NCBI GenBank assembly: GCA_039621445.1
Contig: CP154957.1
Span: 29,088,798 to 29,152,797, forward strand
DNA: 64,000 nucleotides
Direction: 5' to 3'
Origin: Euglena gracilis
Taxonomy: Eukaryota; Euglenida; Euglenophyceae; Euglenales
Shown here: positions 1-12,028 of the stretch, one piece after another
How positions within the stretch are numbered: the stretch's first letter is position 1
How the letters are laid out: each line of letters begins with the position of its first letter
Translations under genes and position numbers: made by a program
The notes under the pieces: generated by a model
The model's database searches: none
What the model was told of the DNA's origin: nothing
What the model saw: only the letters and a program-made list of their open reading frames with translations

Positions 1-255
1 GTCGATCTCTGGGGAAAAAAGCATTTTTGAGGGTTCTTTTTTTTGAAAATTTAGTGTTTTTCTTCAAAGAAGGGCAATTTTTTTCCTTCACTTTCAAAAA
101 AAATTTTGAGGCGATTTTTAAAAACAGATATTTCTTGTTTTTTTTCCTTCAAAAAATGTCAATGGCAAAAGTGACGGGTACAGGGGGCACCGTATTTTGG
201 GACACGGGGCAGAATTTGGAGGGGTCAGCTGTAATCTTTCACTGCAGGGTGAAAA

Positions 256-372
256 ATGGCTGGAGGAGAGCGAAAGGAAGTGGAGGAGGAAGACGAGGAA
301 GATGAGGAAGAGGAGGATGAAGAGGAGGAGGAAGAAGATGAGGAGGAGGAGGAGGAGGAACAAACAGCAAAG
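256..372 (+). CDS. Possible first coding exon, acidic N-terminus (copy A)
   Basis: A pyrimidine-rich acceptor ending CACTGCAG at 243-247 is followed within a few bases by AAAATGG, a good start context. The in-frame codon two before the ATG is TGA, so the ATG would be the start and the upstream exon would be 5' UTR. The 39 codons read MAGGERKEVEEED followed by an almost pure Glu/Asp run, ending QTAK at a GTGGTT donor. Acidic N-termini are usual in IFT46, which suggests assignment to that gene, but a Glu/Asp run is weak evidence. The exon ends in phase 0, while the next candidate exon needs a preceding phase of 1, so another exon would have to lie between. Duplicated at 19,628-19,744. Confidence 0.4.
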
Positions 373-939
373 GTGGTTGCGCAATCCATCCGAGTCAGGG
401 ATTTTCTCAGTGAAGCCTCTGTTACCCCTTCGCCCCGTCATTTACCCCTCCAGTCGACTCCCTTCCCACAACGTGCACTCCCTGGCCAAAAGGAAATTTT
501 GAGGAACCAAACAAGGCTGCACAGAGTAGAGGGCTAAGGTGGAGGTTTTCCAACCTCTTTCTATCTTCCTATGTCACCAGTTTGTCAAAAACCCTGAAAA
601 TGGCTCAGTAAAACCATTTCTTTCTCACACAGAAAGGTAATTTGCATGAAAAGTTTCATACCATGCCCCTCCTAGAGCTATTCCCATCCCTGGGACCTTT
701 TCTTGCCCAATGGGAACAGTTTGGAGAGGGAACAACCAGGGAGGATTACATCACCTCCAAGCTGCACCCATGCCCTTGCACCAAAGGGATTCTCTTTCAG
801 CAAGGATTTTTTGTATGGAAAAAATATATGTTTCCACAATTTAGACAAAACAAAATAGTTTTCCCTCAAAAAGTGTTTGACCACCAAGCTGTTCCCATCC
901 CCTCTTTGGGAAAAGCTCGGGGGAGGGAGTCAAGGTTGG

Positions 940-1215
940 CGGCTTGGTTTTTGAAAACGATAAAATTTTTACGAAAAAAACCAAAAGAACGTCATCGAGG
1001 GTCCCGAGGAATTTTTTTGACAAGGATTTTTTTTTGCTGGATATTTTTAATTTTGGTGCCAAAACTTTATCTTATTGTGGGAATGCTTATTCAACTTCAT
1101 TTTTTTAGAAAATTTTTTTCAAAAAATTTAACTTGAGAATTTGTCAAAAAAATGGCATCAACAGGATTGAAATAGACAACAATTTTAAAAAATTGCAATT
1201 TTTCCCGTTTTGACT
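940..1215. repeat. T-rich repeat R-T, copy in A (also 20,312-20,587; diverged at 19,060-19,365)
   Basis: A 280-base T-rich segment, recognisable by TCATCGAGGGTCCCGAGGAA, TTTTGGTGCCAAAACTTT and AATGGCATCAACAGGAT. The same order occurs at 19,060-19,365 with many substitutions (TCATCAAGGGCCCCGGGAAA; CAATGCCATCAACAGGAT), immediately left of copy B. It is therefore an older duplication than A/B. Confidence 0.7.
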
Positions 1216-1760
1216 CATGATGTTTTTTTGCCAATTTCCAAAAAATAACATTCTTTGGGGTTCTTTGAAAATGGATTTTTTTTTTAACAAAAAAGACGTC
1301 TTGGGCATTGTTTTGCTTTTGTTTAAAGTCCTTTTCAATTTTTTTGCTTCAAAAAGGCAAAACAACGTCAACCCTGGAGGGAATAGCTCAGGGAGGAGAT
1401 GGCAAATTGTTGGTTGATCTATTCTTTTTGTCATGTGCGCTCGCCCCCCATCCCCACCCAAGGCAAGGCAAGACATGACAAAGGACATTTCACGACAAGA
1501 AGGCCTCCAGGCCTTGTCCCAGCCAGGGTCCGGTCAATAAAGGAATTCCTGATGCGGGGGGGGGGGGATATGCAAGTTGCACAATATGCATTTTTTGCAT
1601 AAGTTTGCTTTTTTAGCACTTTTTTTTTGAAAAGTCGCATTTTTGCATTTTTTGCCTTTGCAATTTTTTTTTTGGTACTTGCAGGCAAAATTGCGCCACC
1701 AAGTCAGGTGGAAGTTGCATACTACACGTTTTTGGACCAATTTCACATTAGCAGTAGCTG

Positions 1761-2172
1761 TAAACCCCCCCCAAATAATAAACCCCCCCCAAATAATAAA
1801 CCCCCCCAAATAATAAACCCCCCCCTGAGGACCGACTTCGGCCGCCCAAATAATAAACCCCCCCCTCTGGCAGGTGTGAGGGCAAAGGAAAAAAGAGCCA
1901 AAAATTAGCAGAAATGTTGCAAAAAAAATCACAAAAATGGATCAAATTGGTGCAGAAAAAAAATGCCAAAAAGCACCCAGTTTTCAAAAAAAGCCCAAAA
2001 ATGCCAAAAAAGTGACCATTGGAGCCTGTGGAGGGGTTTTCGGGTATAATTTTGACTTCGAAATTTTTGCCCAAATAATAAACCCCCCCCAAATAATAAA
2101 CCCCCCCCTGGACCCCGACTTCGGGTGTCCAAATAATAAACCGGGGGGGTTTATTATTTGGGGGGGGGTTTA
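1761..2172. mobile_element. C-run inverted-repeat element, TAAACCCCCCCC type (copy A)
   Basis: Begins TAAACCCCCCCCAAATAATA and ends with the reverse complement (TATTATTTG, G-run, TTTA). Inside are several tandem copies of a 17-base unit, CCCCCCCAAATAATAAA, clustered at both ends with an AT-rich centre. No protein is encoded. Copy B (21,131-21,483) has lost most of the left array. Confidence 0.65.
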
Positions 2173-2639
2173 TTATGAAATGCCATGCCCCCCCCCGAGC
2201 TATTCCAATAAAGGGGACGGGAATAGCTCATTTTCATAGCACTTTTTATGGAGAAAGTCCCCAAAAAGTGTTCAAGAATCGACGTTTTTGGACGTTTTCA
2301 AAAATTACTTCTTGGCAAATGTGCTTGAAATTGACCATTTTTTGCAAACATCCATAAAAGTTGCCAAAAATAATAACCCCTTTTGGGTTGTCGGAGGTTG
2401 GGGGGGGGACCCAGGTCCCCTCCTCTGAGCTGTTCCCCCCCCTACTGTTCCCATTGGAATGTAAAGGGTCCCGGGGACGGTGGTGTATGTGGATGCAACT
2501 GGGCAAACCAATCATGTCGCTTTGCAAGTTTGCACCACATTCTCTTTTGGTGTGGTGTTTTTGGAAGAGGTGAGATCTTTTCACGCAGAAAAGTGCCCAG
2601 CCCCGGGAACAGGGTTTGATATATGGAGGGCGAACGGGG

Positions 2640-2930
2640 TTCAGGTGGGGGGTGTCCCCCCCTCCTGGACTGGAGAGGGGGGGGTCTGGACCCCCCCACC
2701 TGCCAAGGGGGTCCGGGCCGAGGACCCCCTAAAGGGTCAATTTTTCCTTCCAGCGCGTTGCGCCGAATTTTTTTGCATTTTCGAAAAAATTTTGTTGAAA
2801 AGTGCCCAAAAATGGCATTTTTGGCCGTTTTGGGGGGGGGGGTTAAAATTTAGACCCGGCACAAAGCCGGCTTCGCGCCTGGCCGAAAATCGGCCACCCA
2901 GACCGCGCCACTGTTTAGGTGGGCCCCTCT
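2640..2930. repeat. G/C-run hairpin module with GCGCGTTGCGCC (copy A; B near 21,940-22,220)
   Basis: Alternating G and C runs (GGGGGGGTCTGG / CCCCCCACC) lead into GGGTCAATTTTTCCTTCCAG, a GC hairpin GCGCGTTGCGCC, a T-rich arm with GTGCCCAAAAATGGCATTTT, then another G run and GGCACAAAGCCGG. A similar layout recurs at 14,000-14,180 and, less exactly, at 38,480-38,830 and 43,620-43,840. It reads as a non-coding dispersed repeat family. Confidence 0.5.
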
Positions 2931-3897
2931 GCTATATTGAAGCCTGCCCGGGAGCTCCGAAAGGAATTTTCATGCAACCTGCATTTTGCATTTTTCCACT
3001 TTTTTTTGTATGTTTTTTTTTTGCATTTTCTGGCATTGCATATTTTGAGGAGCCCTGCTGCATATCCCCTCCCCTGCCTCCTGCCTGATGACAGTCGGCC
3101 AGACCCTCCCAACTCAAGTTCAAGGGGCATGGAAAATTTTCGGTTCTGTGGCTGGTCAAAGGGCATTTACACCGGCCAAACTGGTACCCCCAGGTTTCTA
3201 AAGGTTCAAATGAGCCGAATATCACCACTCACGGGGAACGACCTCTGACCTTCTTTTTGCATTTTTTTTGTCAGAATTTGTGGGGTTTTGCTGTTTGTGA
3301 TTTTCCCTGACAACAGTTTTGCTGCAAATGTTTTGATTCAGAAATGATTTTGACCCGCATTTTGGGTCCAAAATTTAGGTCATTTTTTTGACTCAGGGTG
3401 TTTCCAAAAACAAAATTAAAACCTTTCTTGATATTTTGTTACACCAGCCCCCACAATCTGCATTTTTTTCGTCTTGTTTTCCTGATTCCCCCCTGTTTCC
3501 CCCCCTTTTTGTTTTGAGGATTCCCCAAAAAAATTGTCTATCTATCTGGGTTTGGCTTTGAAAGGTAAGAATGAGGGTGTTCCCCTGCACCCCCGCAACT
3601 GACCGGAGGTCAGGTTCGGAGAAATGCCTAATTATGGTTAAAATTTGGTTATGGTGCCAGATTTGGAACTGATGAACCCAAATAATTCAAATTTTGGGTT
3701 TGGTGCCAAAATCCTGTTTTGCCACATGGAAATTCCTAATTTGGGGTAAATTATCACAAAATTTTAGTGTTGGTGATCCTAATTGGTTCCCAAAAACACC
3801 ATCCCCCTGCAACCTGATTCAGTCCTCAGTCTGTGAACAATATTTCACTGTGACAAAGATTTCGATGTTTGATCAATGAAATCCCTGCTGCTGAAAG

Positions 3898-4000
3898 GTG
3901 AAGAAGAAGACGATGACGAGTTTGATTTTCGCCGGCAACAGCAACAGTCTGCCCAGCAGCCCCGGCAGCAACCAGGCTTCTTTTGCCCCCCCCCCCAGGG
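3898..4000 (+). CDS. Possible second exon, acidic then Gln/Pro-rich (copy A)
   Basis: Open segment after the acceptor CTGAAAG, reading GEEEDDDEFDFRRQQQQ and then SAQQPRQQPG. It can end at CAGGG|GTGTCA in phase 2. The exon at 37,516 begins with exactly one leftover base, so the two would join in frame and place one RQQP-type stretch next to another (NEARQQPPAPQ). The EFD in an acidic context resembles the HDEAFD motifs of the later exons. The donor is weak and the incoming phase does not match the acidic exon, so this is a tentative call. Duplicated at 23,192-23,294. Confidence 0.35.
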
Positions 4001-4364
4001 GTGTCACAGGGAGGGGGGCAAGGATGCAGCGCATGATCCCGCACAATCCTGCATCAGCATAATTTGAGGAAATGCAACCAAAAAACCTAGCCTATTTATC
4101 TATATACCTACTGTATCTACTAGCATACTTAGTATATGAAACTAAGTCAGAAAGTGTTTTAAATGTTTTTTTTGGATCGTTGGTTTCAAGCTGTTTTTAA
4201 ACAAAGTTTTAAGCAATGTGCTTGATTGGTTTGCATTTTTTTTTGTGGAAGTTATTAAGCATTTTACAGGGGGAAGGTTTTGGACTGCATAATCCAGCAT
4301 AATTTTTGTGGTAAAAAATTGAAGCATTTCACCAGGCCTCCGGGGCAGGCTTCTGTTTTAGGGT

Positions 4365-5070
4365 TTGTAGTACCCCCCGGGGGGGGGGCAGGGTTGTATG
4401 GGAAGCTCCGCAGACATGAGGTAGGTGGTAGGGGGGGGGGGTCACCCCCAGGGGGGGAAGGTGGTAGGGGGGGCCCCCCCACCCCCCCTTAGTATCGGAG
4501 GGGGGGAGGGGGGTGGGGGGGACCCCTCTGCGGGGGCAAAAAAAAATCTTCCAGCGCTTCGCGCCGGGTGGGTATTTTAGGACTTTTTTGAGACTTAACA
4601 TGAAATGTTGTCAAAATTGCCAAAAAATGACCGTAACTCGGGACAGGCGGGGAGTTGCGTGGAAATCGAAATACTGTTAGATAGGGCATTTTTTCGGCTT
4701 CAATTTGGTTCTTTTGACATTTCCTCTGATTCCCCCTCCATTTTTGAGAAATTTCAGAAAAATTGGTGTTTTCTCCCCTAAAACGACCCAAATTTTCGGC
4801 GACCGAAAACTGGAGGTAGGAGTGGGGTCCCCCCCCTAGTTTTGGAAGGGGTCCCCCCCCCCCTCAGAGATTCCCATACAACCCTGGGGGGGGGGCTCGA
4901 CTTCGGTTACCCAAATTTGGCTGGTGAAAATCCATATGGACCCTCCCCCAGCGGGGCAGGGCTGTACGGGAATCCCCAAAACCCTGTGCGTGGTGGTTGG
5001 GGGGGGGGGTCGACCCCCTGTCCCCACCCTGGTGGGGGGGTCTGAGCACCCCACCAGTCTTTCCCGTGAT
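4365..5070. repeat. G/C-run hairpin cluster (copy A; B 23,660-24,350)
   Basis: Several blocks of seven or more G or C alternate (4,371-4,530 and 4,815-5,050), with the GCGCTTCGCGCC hairpin at about 4,555 between them. The block at 4,950-5,050 (GCAGGGCTGTACGGGAATCC, then CCCTGTGCGTGGTGGTTGG and a G run) recurs at 46,950-47,040. Apparent reading frames here are Pro/Gly-only translations of the runs. Confidence 0.6.
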
Positions 5071-5325
5071 TCCAGGGCCAAGGGGTCTTGCCAGTGCCTT
5101 TTTTTAGTGGCCAGCAAAGTGTTTTAGCCAGTGGACCCTCTGGGTCTTTAACAGGGAAAATTTCTCAAGCCGAACCCACCCTGCTTTTAGGTCTTTCCTC
5201 TTTTTGAGTGGGATGAAAATATTTTGACTGGTTGGGTTAAAGCAATAATCGTGGCTGATTCATCAACATAGGGTATTGAGAGAGGCCAAATAATTGTGAG
5301 AGAGTGTGTGTTGTGTTTTCTGGAG

Positions 5326-7046
5326 CTTAGGCGGCCGGATTCGCATTTAAGCTTTTTTATGTTGATTTGCGCATTTGCGCAAATCTCCTGATTTTTTGAT
5401 TTCGGCTGTGAAGGTCAGGCGGGTTTGAAAACACGTTGACAAGAGAGTGCAAAAAATGAGCAAAATTTTGTTTTTGGCAGTGTGACCCCCGGGACTCTGG
5501 CGAAAAATGGGGTTTTTGGGGTGTCCAAAAATGGCTCTGCACGTCGAAACCCCCGGGACCTCCCGCCCCTGGAAGCGAAAAAAAACGCAAAAAAGCGGCA
5601 AAGGAAAGGGACCTTTACTGCCCTTGTTGGCTTTTTCGGTTGTTTCCCCGGGTGTCACCGAGCTGCCGGCGGCGGGTGTGTCCTGGGTTTTTGCCGGACT
5701 TCGTTGCTTGCGGCGCTTTGGTGTGGTGTTTTTAGGTTGTCTGGCAAAGCGCGGGGAGGAAGTGCCGGGGGGTGTGGGTTGTGCGCGCATTTGCGCAAAT
5801 AAACACAAATTTGTCTTTCAAGTGTTGGGCTTCTTCCACTGGGTTCTTTGCCACAAAACTGGTTGTGCGGATGCCGGGGATAAATGGGGTGGGGGACACC
5901 CATCCCCTTCATTCCCTGTGGACCCTATTTCTTCCCCCCTGCGCTACCCTTGCTAAACAGCCCGCACTGACCTTCCTTCCCCTGCGTCCTTCCCGCCGGC
6001 TCGGTCACACCACACAAACATAATTGTGTTGGTGCGCGCATTTGTGCAAATAAACACAATATTGTCTTTCAGGGGTTGGGCTTTAACGCCCATGAACTGA
6101 CACCGTCGATAAACAACGTAACAAAAGGGCTGTGAGTGCGCAGACCAGCGGGCCGTCCAGTTGGTGGGTTTGTCACACTGTTTGTGGACGGGGCAAGCTT
6201 ATGGGCGCAAATGCGCGCAGAAACAGAGTTATGTTTGTGCGCGCATTTGCGCAAACAAACATGTTTTTGTTTGTGCACGCAAATGCACAAATAAGCACAA
6301 AGAAGAACAGCGTGACAGAAACACAACCATTAAACACCAGCAGCAGATATGGTTCATTTGCGCCAATGCGCGCATCACGTTGTTGGTGGGCGCAAATGCG
6401 CAAATGAACCACATGAAGAAATTGCACAATTTACCTCTGGTGCATTTGCGCATTTGCGCCCATAAACAACGTGATTCGCGCAAATGAACCACCAATGGAG
6501 GAGTAAAAAAGCGGCTTCATTTGGACCTCCTACAGCTACCCTTAGTGGCTTCTGAATGTGTTCAACCCAAATGACTGCACCGTCTCCTCCGGCACATGGC
6601 GTTATGGTGCCGTTTCTGGACCATTGACAGGTCCCACAAAAGATGGAGACAGAGGATCTCCTGAAGGTGTGTGCGCAGCTACCCGATAACGGTACACGTC
6701 CACCGGCACCAGTTTTAGGATCCCAAGGGCCCTGCCACTGGCCGGCGGCCTGGGCTCCGCCGTTGCACCCTAACCCACATCAGCTGCTGATGCTTCAGCA
6801 CCCACCAGGCCGGCATCGACCTCCCCAGTGCAACAACATCCAGCTTTAGCGGCCACATTATACCCCGCAACCGGGGCGTGAGATTGGGGGGACGACGTAG
6901 TGCCAGTGCATGGCATCCAGTAGCCGGAGAGAGGAAGCCCTCAAACACCCGTTATTTTGGATGCAAGGAAGTGTTGAACGTTTACCACTGGATTGGTTGC
7001 ATGAAAGCGGTGGGACTCACTCCCTCAAATTATGCACAGAAATTGG
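5326..7046. mobile_element. Element E1, left part (copy A)
   Basis: Opens with the terminal motif CTTAGGCGGCCGGATTCG followed by CATTTAAGCTTTTTT and the palindrome ATTTGCGCATTTGCGCAAAT. It then carries the same landmarks as the complete element at 38,957-41,927. E1 is interrupted at 7,046 by E2 and resumes at 13,341 (CTGGTGTGTTTTACG). In copy A it is then truncated at 13,541 by the duplication breakpoint. Confidence 0.8.
5780..6490. repeat. TTTGCGCAAATGCGC palindrome array (first of many)
   Basis: Many copies of a near-palindrome built from ATTTGCGC and its complement, usually GTTTATTTGCGCAAATGCGC followed by RCACAAACA. Further clusters in copy A are at 7,080, 7,690-8,310, 9,040-9,550, 10,510-10,970, 12,520-12,970 and 13,275. 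In copy B they are shifted by about 19.3 kb. Others lie at 33,040-33,200, 35,715-36,185, 39,000-40,120 and 41,090-41,890. All lie inside E-type elements, including immediately inside both terminal repeats. All-frame translation gives meaningless CAHKQ/RKCAHQ peptides. Confidence 0.9.
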
Positions 7047-8381
7047 CTTTAGGCGGCCGGATTCGCATTTAAGCTTTTTTATTTTGATTTGCGCATTTGT
7101 GCTAATCTACGGGGTTTTTTTGATTCTTTTTTGATTCGGCTGTATGACCCCGGGGGGTTTGAAAACACGTTGACAAGAGAGTGCAAAAAAATGAGCGAAA
7201 TTCTGTTTTTTGCGGTATGACCCCTGGGACTTTGGCGAAAAATGGTGTTTTTGGGGGGGGTCCGAAAATGGACTTTGTACGTCGAAACCCCCGGGACCTC
7301 CCCCCCTGGAAGCGAAAAAAACGCAAAAAAGCGGCAAAGGAAAGGGACCTTTACTGCCCTTGTTGCTTCTTTCGGCTGTGTCCCCGGGTGTGCCCGAGCT
7401 GCCAGCGGTGTGCGTCCTGGGTGTTTGCCGGACTGCTTTGCTTGCGGCGCCTTGGTGTGGTGTTTTTGGGCTGTTTGTTAAAGTGCGGGGAAGAGGTGCC
7501 GGGGGGGTGGGGTGTGGTGTGACCGAGCCGGCGGGAAGGACGCAAGGGAAGGAAGGAAAGTGTGGGGTGTTTGGCAAGGGAAGCGCAGGGGGGAAGAAAT
7601 GGGGTCCGCAGGGAATGAAGGGGACGGGTGTCTCCCAGTTGTGTGGCAAAGAACAAAACAGAAGAAGCCCAACCTTTGAAGGACAAAATTATGTTTATTT
7701 GCGCAAATGCGCGCACCAACATGTTTATGTTTATTAGCGCATTCGCGCAAATAAACATAAACATGTCCTTCAAGGATTAGGCTTTAGAACCCATGAATTG
7801 ACGCTGTTGATAAACGGCGTGACAAAGGAGCTGTGGGTGCGCAGACCAGAGGGCCATCCAGTTGGTGGGTTTGTCACACTGTTTGTAGACGCGCAAGCTT
7901 ATGGGCGCAAACGTGCTCAAACAAAAATTATGTTTATGCACACATAAACATAATTTTGTTTGTGCGCGCAAATGCACAAATAAACACAAAGAAGAACGGT
8001 GTGACGGAAACACAATTGTCAAACACCAGCAGCAGATGTGGTTCATTTACGCAAATGCGCGCATCACATTGTTTGTGGGCGAAAATGCGCAAATAAATTG
8101 CATAAAGAAACTGCACAATTTACGGTTATGTTTATTTGCGCATTTGCGCCCAAAAAACAACGTGATGGTTCATTTGCGCAAATGCGCGCATCGCATTGTT
8201 TGTGGGCGAAAATGCACAAATAGACTGCATAAAAAAACTGCACAATTTACGGTTATGTTTATTTGCGCATTTGCGCCCAAAAAACAACGTGATGCGCACA
8301 AATGCGCAAATAAACAACCAATGGAGGAGTAAAAACGATTTCATTTGGCCCTCCAACAACTACCCTTAGTGGCTTCTGAAT

Positions 8382-11347
8382 CTTAGGCGGCCGGATTCGC
8401 ATTTAAGCTTTTTTATGTTGATTTACGCATTTGCGCAAATTTCCTGATTTTTTAAGTTTCGGCTGTGAAGGTCAGGGGGGTTTGAAAACACGGTGGCAAG
8501 AGAGTGCAAAAAATGACTAAAATTCATTTTTTGGCGGTGTGACCCCTGGGGCTTTGGCGAATAATGGTGTTTTGGGGAAGTCCGGAAATGGATTTTGCAC
8601 GTCGAAACCCCCGGGACATTCCCGGCTGAAAGGGAAAAAAAACGCAAAAAAGCGGCAAAGGAAAGGGACCTTTACTGCCCTTGTTGGCTTTTTCGGTTGT
8701 TTCCCCGGGTGTCACCGAGCTGCCAGCGGCGGGTGTATCCTGCGTTTTTGCCGGACTTCGTTGCTTGCGGCGCTTTGGTGTGGTGTTTTTAGGTTGTCTG
8801 GCAAAGCGCGGGGAGGAAGTGCCGGGGGGTGTGGGTGTGGTGTGACCGAGCCGGCGGGAAGGACGCAGGGGAAGGAAGGTCAGTGCGGGCTGTTTAGCAA
8901 GGGTAGCGCAGGGGGGAAGAAATAGGGTCCACAGGGAATGAAGGGGATGGGTGTCCCCCACCCCATTTATCCCCGGGATCCGCACAACCAGTTTTGTGGC
9001 AAAGAACCCAGTGGAAGAAGCCCAACACTTGAAAGACAAATTTGTGTTTATTTGCGCAAATGCGCGCACAAACATAATTGTATTCGTGCGTGCATTTGCG
9101 CAAATAAACACATTTTTGTGCTTCTAGGGTAGGGCTTTGGCGCCGTCGATAAACGGTATGACAAAGGGGCCGTGATGGCCATTACCAGCGGGCTATCCAG
9201 AAACACAATTTGGTGGGTTTGTCACTGCGCTTGTCGGCAGTGTCAGCTTATAGACGCAAATGCGCGCACAAACAAAAAATATGTTTATTTGTGCATCTGC
9301 GCCCATCAACACAATTTGTGCTGGTGGGCGCAAATGCGCAAATAAACATGAAGAAAAAGGGTGTGACAGAAACACAAGTTTCAAACACCAGCAGCAGATG
9401 TGGTTCATTTGCGCATTTGCGCGCATCACATTGTTTGTGGGCGCAAATGCGCAAATGAACAACATGAAAAATTTTGTGCAATTTGCATCTGTTTCATTTG
9501 CGCATTTGCGCCCACAAACAATGTGATGTGCGCAAATGCGCAAATGAACCATCAATGGAGGAGTAATCAGCGGCATCATTTGGCCCTCCAACGGCCACCT
9601 TTAATGCCTTCTGAAGGTGTTCAACCAAAATAACCACACCATCTGCTCCAACGCCAGGTGTTAGGGGGCCAATTCTGCTCTAGTGACAGGTCCCAGGAAA
9701 GGTTGAGACAGAGGATCTCCTGAAGGTGGTTAGGCAGCCACCCGATAACGGCGAACGTCTGCCGGCACCGATTTCAGGCCCCCAAGGCCCTGCCACTGGC
9801 CTGCGGCTGGGGCTGCTGCAGCCATTTCAGCTGCTGATGCTTCAGCACCCACCAGACTGGAGTCGACCTCCCCGGTGCAACAGCACCCACCGAAGTGGCC
9901 ATTTTGTTCCCTGCAACCGGGGCATGAGACTGGGGGTACGACGTGGTGCCAGTGCACGGCAACCGGCAGCCGGAGAAAGGTAGCCCTCAGACACCCGTTA
10001 TTTTGGGTGCAAGGAAGTGTTGAACTTTTTCCACTGGATTGGTTGCATGAAAGCGGTGGGACTCACTCCCCCCAAATGATGCACAAAAACTGGTGTGTTT
10101 TACGTTTTTCAAGGGGAAAATGGTGGAGAATAACAACCATAAAACGGACTCTGGCCCGACACATCCCGGGCATTTCAGGTGCCAAATTTTGACATCTTGT
10201 AACCCAGTCAAGTTGCAGAAAAGGTACCGAACAGTCACAGGTCGTTGCACGTCATCAATTCATTACGTTTAATTGCCAAACGGATGAGGCCAAAACAGCA
10301 GGCCGTGTGGGCTGGGGAACAGCAGTAAAAAGTACACACATAAGACAGGCAAATTTTGGCCATTCAGATGCCGTGTTCAAGTGAACATTACATTCTACCT
10401 CTCACCACAGATTTCATCAAAATTTATTCTTGGTGCAAATCTGTGGTTGGTGCGAGGAATTGCGTTTGCCAGCCGTCACGGACGAGGAGATGGTATCGCA
10501 CAACTGATGTGTGTTGGTGCGCGCATTGCGCACACCAACATAATTTTTTTTGTGAGTTAAGGCTACAACAAACACATTATTTTGAAGTGGATTATTAAGT
10601 GTTGGTGTGCGCATTTGCGCAAATGCGCACACCAACATAATTCTGTTTATTTGCGCAAATGCGCGCACCAACACGCCTATCACATTCAAAAACCTCGCAG
10701 GGTCATGGTCCCCATGAGTGTGTTTTAACACAGACATGTTGTTCGTTGCCTCCCATTGCACAAACCATCCACACATCAGTTTCCCCAAGTGGTTTATTTT
10801 GCGCATTTGCGCCCAAACAAAATTTGTTGGTGCGCGTATTTGCGCCCATAAACAAGTATTTTTAATTTCATTGTTCTGTGTTTATTTGCGCAAATGCGCC
10901 CAGAAACATACATTTGTTTATTTGTGCAAATGCACACACAAACACACATCAATTGCACGATGGCCGGTTGACGCAGTCTGTAGTATGTGCTGGTAATAGT
11001 AGTATGTGCTGGTTGTGTTTCCTTACGGGCGGCTGCAGTATCCAAGCCAGTTCAGTCAGCACGTCAGCACCAGTGCCAATAAACGTAACATCGGGTGGGT
11101 TCTTCCCGCCTGTTTGATGTACAAGAGCACCAATCACACTTTCCACCCTCTTTGTATCAGTCGCTGAGCAGCATTTGCACCAAACTACCGGGAGTTATAT
11201 CCCCTCGACACAGGGTTGCCACGGGTCATAAGCTGTCTTCCGTGCATCAGGGTACAGGGTCCCAGAAATTCCGCAAAATTTTTCGCATTTGCGCAATGCG
11301 CCCATTTCAAAGAAAAAAACTTTTAAGTGCGAATCCGTCCTCCTGAG
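8382..11347. mobile_element. Element E3, inserted in E2 (copy A), 5-base target duplication TGAAT
   Basis: 2,966 bases from CTTAGGCGGCCGGATTCG to GTGCGAATCCGTCCTCCTGAG. It is flanked on both sides by TGAAT (8,377-8,381 and 11,348-11,352). The same position in other copies reads GGCTTCTGAATG with one TGAAT (for example near 6,548 and 40,178), an empty site that confirms the insertion. No transposase is recognisable; this looks non-autonomous. Confidence 0.9.
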
Positions 11348-11567
11348 TGAATGGGTTGAAAGCAAATGACCACACCGTCTCCTCCGGCACATGGTGTTAT
11401 GGTGCCGTTTTTGGACCATTGACAAGTCCCACAAAAGATAGAGACAGAGGATCTCCTGAAGGTGGGTGCGCAGCCACCGAGTAACGGTACACGTCTACCG
11501 GCACCGATTTTAGGATCCCAAGGGCCCTGCCACTGGCCGGCGGCTTGGGCTCCGCTGTTGCAACCTA

Positions 11568-11828
11568 CCGGGGGGGGAAAAATTGGATGCCGAAAAAAAA
11601 AAAAAAAATTGATTGGGAAAAAATTGGCGTACAGAAATCCTGCCAAATTTTTCCGGGCCTTTTTTGAAAATCCGACCTCAAAATTTTCAAAATCACCCCT
11701 TTTCCAGTCATCTTGCAAACAAAACCTGCCAATTTTTTCCGGGCCGTTTTCAGGTTTGGCACCAATTTTTTCGGCTTCCAATTTTGTCGGGTCTAATTTT
11801 ATCTAGCTTCAATTCCCCCCCCCCCCGG
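11568..11828. mobile_element. TA-flanked MITE with G/C-run ends (copy A)
   Basis: A 261-base insertion starting CCGGGGGGGG and ending with a C run plus GG, flanked by TA on both sides (11,566-11,567 and 11,829-11,830). E1 carries the uninterrupted site CACCCTAACCCACATCAG at about 6,766. The inside is AT-rich with TTTTTCCGGGCC repeated and no coding capacity. A TA duplication is typical of Tc1/mariner-type insertion. Copy B: 30,853-31,104. Confidence 0.85.
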
Positions 11829-12028
11829 TAACCCACATCAGCTGCTGATGCTTCAGCACCCACCAGGCCGGCATCCACCTCCCCAGTGCAACAGCACCCA
11901 GCTTTAGCGGCCACGTTATACCCCGCAACCGGGGCGTGAGACTGGGGGGACGACGTGGTGCCAGTGCATGGCATCCAGTAGCCGGAGAAAGGTAGCCCTC
12001 AAACACCCGTTATTTTGGATGCAAGGAA

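Noticed and set aside
118-441. Minus-strand Leu/Phe-rich frame resembling a membrane protein (also 19,490-19,813)
   Set aside because: It is the antisense of the Glu/Asp-coding GAGGAG tract; the LLLLLLIFFLLLF run is a consequence of that tract.
5780-8360. Numerous 60-140-codon frames rich in CAHKQ, RKCAHQH and CAFAQIN on both strands
   Set aside because: They are translations of the TTTGCGCAAATGCGC palindromes, which are open in several frames at once; no conserved frame.
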